Assembly: GCF_014698835.1 (NCBI RefSeq)
Contig: NZ_JACJTU010000032.1
Span: 25,332-89,331 of the forward strand
Source of the DNA: Nostoc paludosum FACHB-159
GTDB lineage: Bacteria > Cyanobacteriota > Cyanobacteriia > Cyanobacteriales > Nostocaceae
Length of the DNA stretch: 64,000 bases
Direction of reading: 5' to 3'
The position numbers and the translations under genes are program-made. Numbering within the stretch: position 1 is the stretch's first letter; every line of letters starts with the position of its first letter. The notes beneath the pieces are model-generated. The model searched no databases, was not told the DNA's origin, and was given only the letters and a program-made list of their open reading frames with translations. Below are positions 60,841 to 64,000 of this stretch, piece by piece.

Positions 60841-61318
60841 ATATGAAATAATTTAGAATTCAAGAGTCAGATTCCAGAAGAATAATATCAAATTACAGCA
60901 CATTTTATTTCAATAAGGTACACAAGGCCAGCCAGGATGCCCACCTCATAAAATCGATCCTATAAGGCAATACAGTTCAGATAAGGCCAAAACACTTGTA
61001 GAGACGGCGATTTATCGCGTCTCGAAAACCCATAATTTGTATAATTATGTCTGTTTACTTATCTAATTTCACCCTTTCAAAACCACTTACCCTCTCCCTG
61101 CTTCCTACCATCAAAAGCATGGGATATTTTTTTAGAAAAAAGTCCCTTAAATCTACTTTATCTACCCTGGCAAACTGGTTGTGGACAGCTTGTGATGCCA
61201 GAGCCTAGAATTGGTGAGTCTGCTTTAACCCGGACAAATAATTGATTCAAAATACACTGCATAAAGCAGTTTGCATCCTATATACAATAATACTCTTTTT
61301 CTGAGGAGAAATAATTGA
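60841..61318. other. Spacer with a dispersed hairpin repeat
   Basis: No gene supported. gagacggcgat tt atcgcgtctc at 61001-61023 is an imperfect hairpin of the same family as the pair at 54145-54203. The end carries gaggag at 61303-61308, the ribosome binding site of the next gene. Confidence 0.65.
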
Positions 61319-61738
61319 TTGGAAAGCCTAAATAATGCCACAAGTTACAAACAATTAAAGAAGCGAATTCTTTTTTCTCTAGCTATTATTCTCACTATTG
61401 GGCTTTTATATAGCCACTATCGCTATTCTATTTGGTGGTTGAACCAAGAGGTAGGAGGAATTTTTTATGAGATATTTTGGTGTTTGTTCGCTTTTCTATT
61501 TATCACCACTCGGTCTTCAGTTTGGCAAATCCCTTTATGGGTATTGGTAATTACTTGTTTATTAGAGTTTATGCAATTATGGGATCAACCATTTTTAAAT
61601 TGGGTACGTTCATTTTGGTGGGGAAAAATGTTATTTGGTAGCGTCTTCACTTGGGCAGATTTTCCCTATTATTTTATTGGGAGTGGGTTCGGATGGTTGT
61701 GGTTGCGGCTTTGCGTCCGGGGAGTAAAGCTTAAATAA
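61319..61738 (+). CDS. DUF2809 family small membrane protein
   Basis: 139 residues from TTG 61319, with gaggag ten bases upstream; there is no ATG before the first helix. Four hydrophobic segments with LYSHYRYSIWWLNQEVGGIF, YEIFWCLFAFLFIT, LVITCLLEFMQLWDQPFLNW and ADFPYYFIGSGFGW match DUF2809. Function unknown. Stand-alone. Confidence 0.82.
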   Translation: MESLNNATSYKQLKKRILFSLAIILTIGLLYSHYRYSIWWLNQEVGGIFYEIFWCLFAFLFITTRSSVWQIPLWVLVITCLLEFMQLWDQPFLNWVRSFWWGKMLFGSVFTWADFPYYFIGSGFGWLWLRLCVRGVKLK

Positions 61739-61944
61739 TTTAGTCGTTTTGTCATTTTTCGTAATAACTTGGGTATGGACTGAGATATCTGATTCTGTTT
61801 GCAAACTGCGATCGCTATTCTCAGCCCTAGTTACTATGTTTGACTGCAACTTAGTATCAGGCTAGATTTTGCGTTATTTTCATAACTTTACATTTATAGT
61901 ACGGTAAATCGGTCAAGCTACCGTATAATACTTAGAGTTGCGAT

Positions 61945-61984
61945 CGCTTCCTTTGATTACCGTAGACAGCAACCAAAGGAAGCG
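61945..61984 (+). promoter_or_regulatory. Stem-loop in the leader of the TauD-like gene
   Basis: cgcttcctttg (61945-61955) pairs perfectly with caaaggaagcg (61974-61984) over an 18-base loop, 45 bases before the ATG. Could be an attenuator, mRNA stabiliser or protein-binding site; no known riboswitch recognised. Confidence 0.6.
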
Positions 61985-62029
61985 GACTTTGCGAAAACTC
62001 CTCTATGGATTGAACTCTGGAGAATTTAC

Positions 62030-62998
62030 ATGAGCTACAAGCACATTGAAGTAAAACCAGTAGCTGGTTTCATTGGTGCCGAAATCAGTGGTGTAGATCT
62101 TTCGCGTCCTCTGCACGATGAAGCAGTCCAAGAAATTCGTCAAACACTATTGAAGTGGAAAGTTGTATTCTTTCGCGGTCAGAACATTGACCATGCTGCA
62201 CAAATCGCCTTCACAGCTCGTTTCGGTGAAGTAACTTATGCACATCCCCACGAAGATGAGCCTATCGAAGGTTACTCACAAATCCTGCCTATTGACCGCA
62301 GCCGCTACGAGAAGCGCAACGGTCTACGCCGTTCCAGCTACGAGAGCCGCTGGCACACCGATGTGACAGCCGTTGTCAACCCTCCTGCGGCTTCAATTTT
62401 GCGTGCGGTTAACGTTCCTAGCATCGGTGGCGACACACAGTGGACTAATTTGGTTGCAGCTTACGAGGGTCTGTCAGCACCCGTGCGGGCGCTCGCAGAC
62501 ACATTGAAAGCCGAACATCGTTTTAATGCGCGTTTGAATTTGCCTAGCAACAGCAAGATTGCCCAACGCATCGCAGCCAATCCTTTGGTTTCCATCCATC
62601 CAGTCGTTCGGGTTCATCCGGAGACAGGTGAACGTGCGTTGTTCGTGAACCCTGGCTTCACCTCGCACATTCTTGACGTATCACGACAAGAAAGCGACTT
62701 GCTGCTTGAATTATTCTTCAATCAGATTACCAAACCCGCCTACACCACCCGTTTCCGCTGGAACAATGGTGATATTGCCTTCTGGGACAACCGCGCCACC
62801 GCGCATTTAGCCCCTCAAGATCTAGATCATATAGAAGTCGAGCGCGTACTCTACCGCACCACCATCACAGGCGACGTTCCAGTTGGGGTTGACGGTTTCC
62901 GCTCCCAAGTGGTAGAAGGTGAAGCTTTCAACAGCGAATTACCAACCGTTTTGAAGAACAAAGCCGAAAAACTGGAAGCCCAACCAGTACTTTCATAA
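62030..62998 (+). CDS. TauD/TfdA-family Fe(II)/2-oxoglutarate dioxygenase
   Basis: 322 residues from ATG 62030, tggaga upstream. Iron ligands are His and Asp of WHTDVTAV (about 109-111) and the His of DNRATAHLAP (about 265); a downstream Arg in VLYRTTITGD would bind 2-oxoglutarate. The start GAEISGVDLSRPL is typical of taurine/alkylsulfonate dioxygenases, which release sulfite for sulfur nutrition, but the exact substrate (taurine, sulfonate, sulfate ester or other) is not fixed by sequence. No ssu/tau transporter lies in the window. Confidence 0.9.
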   Translation: MSYKHIEVKPVAGFIGAEISGVDLSRPLHDEAVQEIRQTLLKWKVVFFRGQNIDHAAQIAFTARFGEVTYAHPHEDEPIEGYSQILPIDRSRYEKRNGLRRSSYESRWHTDVTAVVNPPAASILRAVNVPSIGGDTQWTNLVAAYEGLSAPVRALADTLKAEHRFNARLNLPSNSKIAQRIAANPLVSIHPVVRVHPETGERALFVNPGFTSHILDVSRQESDLLLELFFNQITKPAYTTRFRWNNGDIAFWDNRATAHLAPQDLDHIEVERVLYRTTITGDVPVGVDGFRSQVVEGEAFNSELPTVLKNKAEKLEAQPVLS

Positions 62999-63039
62999 AG
63001 TACAACATCAATGGGGTTGCAATTTAAATAATTTACATA

Positions 63040-63071
63040 GTAGGGTAGTACAGCTAGCTGTGCTACCCTAC
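63040..63071. repeat. Near-perfect 32-bp palindrome downstream of the dioxygenase gene
   Basis: gtagggtagtacagct followed directly by agctgtgctaccctac, 15 of 16 positions paired. Could serve as terminator for the dioxygenase gene or be a dispersed gtagggt-type repeat; a similar gtagggtgtgttatg occurs near 47700. Confidence 0.8.
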
Positions 63072-63161
63072 AAAATTCAAGCCCAGCATCGGCGGCATGG
63101 GGTTAATCTCAAATCTCAAATCTAAAATTATTTGATACTAGCCAAAAATTTACTTTTGGAC

Positions 63162-63719
63162 TTAATTCGTATCTCCAAGATTATTAATCCATTTAGAGGT
63201 ATTTATTACCTTACTAATAAAACTATCCTGAGCAACTAAAGTTGCTCTATGAAGTTCTTCATCAGTAGCAGTACCCGCATTATTTTCAAAGGCGAGAGTT
63301 CCTGTCGCGTCAGAAAGAAACTCCACAGAAAAACCCAGATGGGCGGCTTGTCTTGCGGTTGTGTCACAACACATTTGAGTCATGTATCCGGAGATAACGA
63401 CGGTATCAATATTCCTTTCTTTGAGCCAAGCCTCTAATTCTGTTGCTGTAAAACTTCCTGGCAAATTTTTTTCAATCAGGAGATCGTAGGGATATTTGGC
63501 AATTTCCGGATGAAGCTCCCATTCTGGACTTCCCTTTTGAAAAATCGGAGAGTTTTCTAGTGGCTGTGTATGTCTAACAACAATCACAGGTATATCTCGC
63601 TGTTTAGCAATATTCATGACTTGAAGAATATTATCTAAACTTCCGGATGGATAAGTTATTGGTAGTTTCCCAGTGAAATATTCGTTCTGAACATCGATTA
63701 CTAATAAGGCTCGTTTCAT
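63162..63719 (-). CDS. Isochorismatase-like cysteine hydrolase
   Basis: 185 residues from ATG 63719 (MKRALLVIDVQNEYF), chosen since the family starts right before the VIDVQ strand; an upstream in-frame start at 63758 adds 13 unsupported residues. Catalytic triad: Asp of LLVIDVQNEY, Lys of IEKNLPGSFTAT and Cys of YMTQMCCDTTARQAA. Members cleave isochorismate, nicotinamide or N-carbamoyl amides; the substrate is unknown. Lies downstream of psbA on the same strand beyond a terminator. Confidence 0.92.
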   Translation of the reverse strand: MKRALLVIDVQNEYFTGKLPITYPSGSLDNILQVMNIAKQRDIPVIVVRHTQPLENSPIFQKGSPEWELHPEIAKYPYDLLIEKNLPGSFTATELEAWLKERNIDTVVISGYMTQMCCDTTARQAAHLGFSVEFLSDATGTLAFENNAGTATDEELHRATLVAQDSFISKVINTSKWINNLGDTN

Positions 63720-63800
63720 GTTGATTCTTGTCCCTGATAACTTGTAATTATTTGTCAATAAATGTAGACGGTGGGATGTTTTTTGATTTGGAAGTCACTA

Positions 63801-63831
63801 AAAAGCGCCCTCCTAAAAGGAGAGCGCTTTT
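63801..63831 (-). terminator. Intrinsic terminator of psbA
   Basis: aaaagcgc c ctcct / aggag a gcgctttt: a 13-bp stem with one mismatch and a three-base loop, 36 bp after the psbA stop, with T-runs on both strands so it can act in both directions. Confidence 0.88.
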
Positions 63832-63866
63832 CATTTTATTTAATTTTCAGTTGACTTGGTTAGCAA

Positions 63867-64000
<134 letters not shown>

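Noticed and set aside
22459..62998. Linking the sulfatase/FGE pair and the TauD-like dioxygenase as one sulfur-scavenging unit
   Set aside because: They are 37 kb apart with no shared regulatory signal seen and no sulfonate transporter in the window.

Overview
The window comes from a filamentous, probably heterocyst-forming cyanobacterium (Nostocales). The evidence is the C-terminus of photosystem II D1 (psbA) at the right edge, many GCGATCGC (HIP1) octamers, heptameric short tandem repeats between genes, a PEP-CTERM protein, a CHASE2-linked Ser/Thr kinase and large PAS/GAF hybrid histidine kinases. The species cannot be fixed from the sequence alone.

The main content is an extracellular-type contractile injection system (eCIS; phage-tail-like, Afp/PVC class) split into two arms. 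The left arm (about 1-21.3 kb) holds a giant DUF4157 cargo-like protein that runs off the left edge, a second DUF4157 protein with a ParB-like tail, a small ORF, a tube protein, a large repeat-rich protein with tape-measure motifs, an Afp7-like tube/LysM-class adaptor, a VgrG-like spike, a gp25-like wedge, a baseplate J protein, a P2 gpI/Afp12-like protein and a DUF4159 protein. A PEP-CTERM gene on the opposite strand interrupts it. The right arm (51.6-60.8 kb) holds a Pvc16-like cap, the sheath, two tube proteins, two tail-assembly-chaperone genes, a DUF6760/gpE-like reading frame with no usable start codon (a likely -1 frameshift product), an FHA protein ending in a methylglyoxal-synthase-like domain, and a CHASE2 Ser/Thr kinase. 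No AAA+ ATPase (Afp15), PAAR tip or tail fibre was seen.

About 30 kb lies between the arms: a BASS-type transporter; an exported sulfatase with an apparently exported formylglycine-generating enzyme; a third DUF4157 protein sharing the N-terminal signature of the other two; a LuxR regulator; a hybrid kinase; a MITE and pseudogene zone (26.2 and 33-34.1 kb); a 1309-residue RTX protein; a TA-flanked 256-bp element; an SDR enzyme; DUF3592 and ferritin-like proteins; a broken WD40 gene; a compact signalling cluster (histidine kinase, NarL-type regulator, pseudokinase/phosphate-binding-like fusion, zinc-ribbon FHA protein); and a 1093-residue hybrid kinase.

The right end carries a DUF2809 protein, a TauD-like dioxygenase, an isochorismatase-like hydrolase and the psbA end with its terminator. 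Together the genes suggest an intracellular or thylakoid-associated contractile injector with several cargo proteins that share a probable loading signal, and with assembly or firing perhaps controlled by FHA/kinase phospho-signalling. The control model is inference; the structural gene assignments rest on recognisable families.
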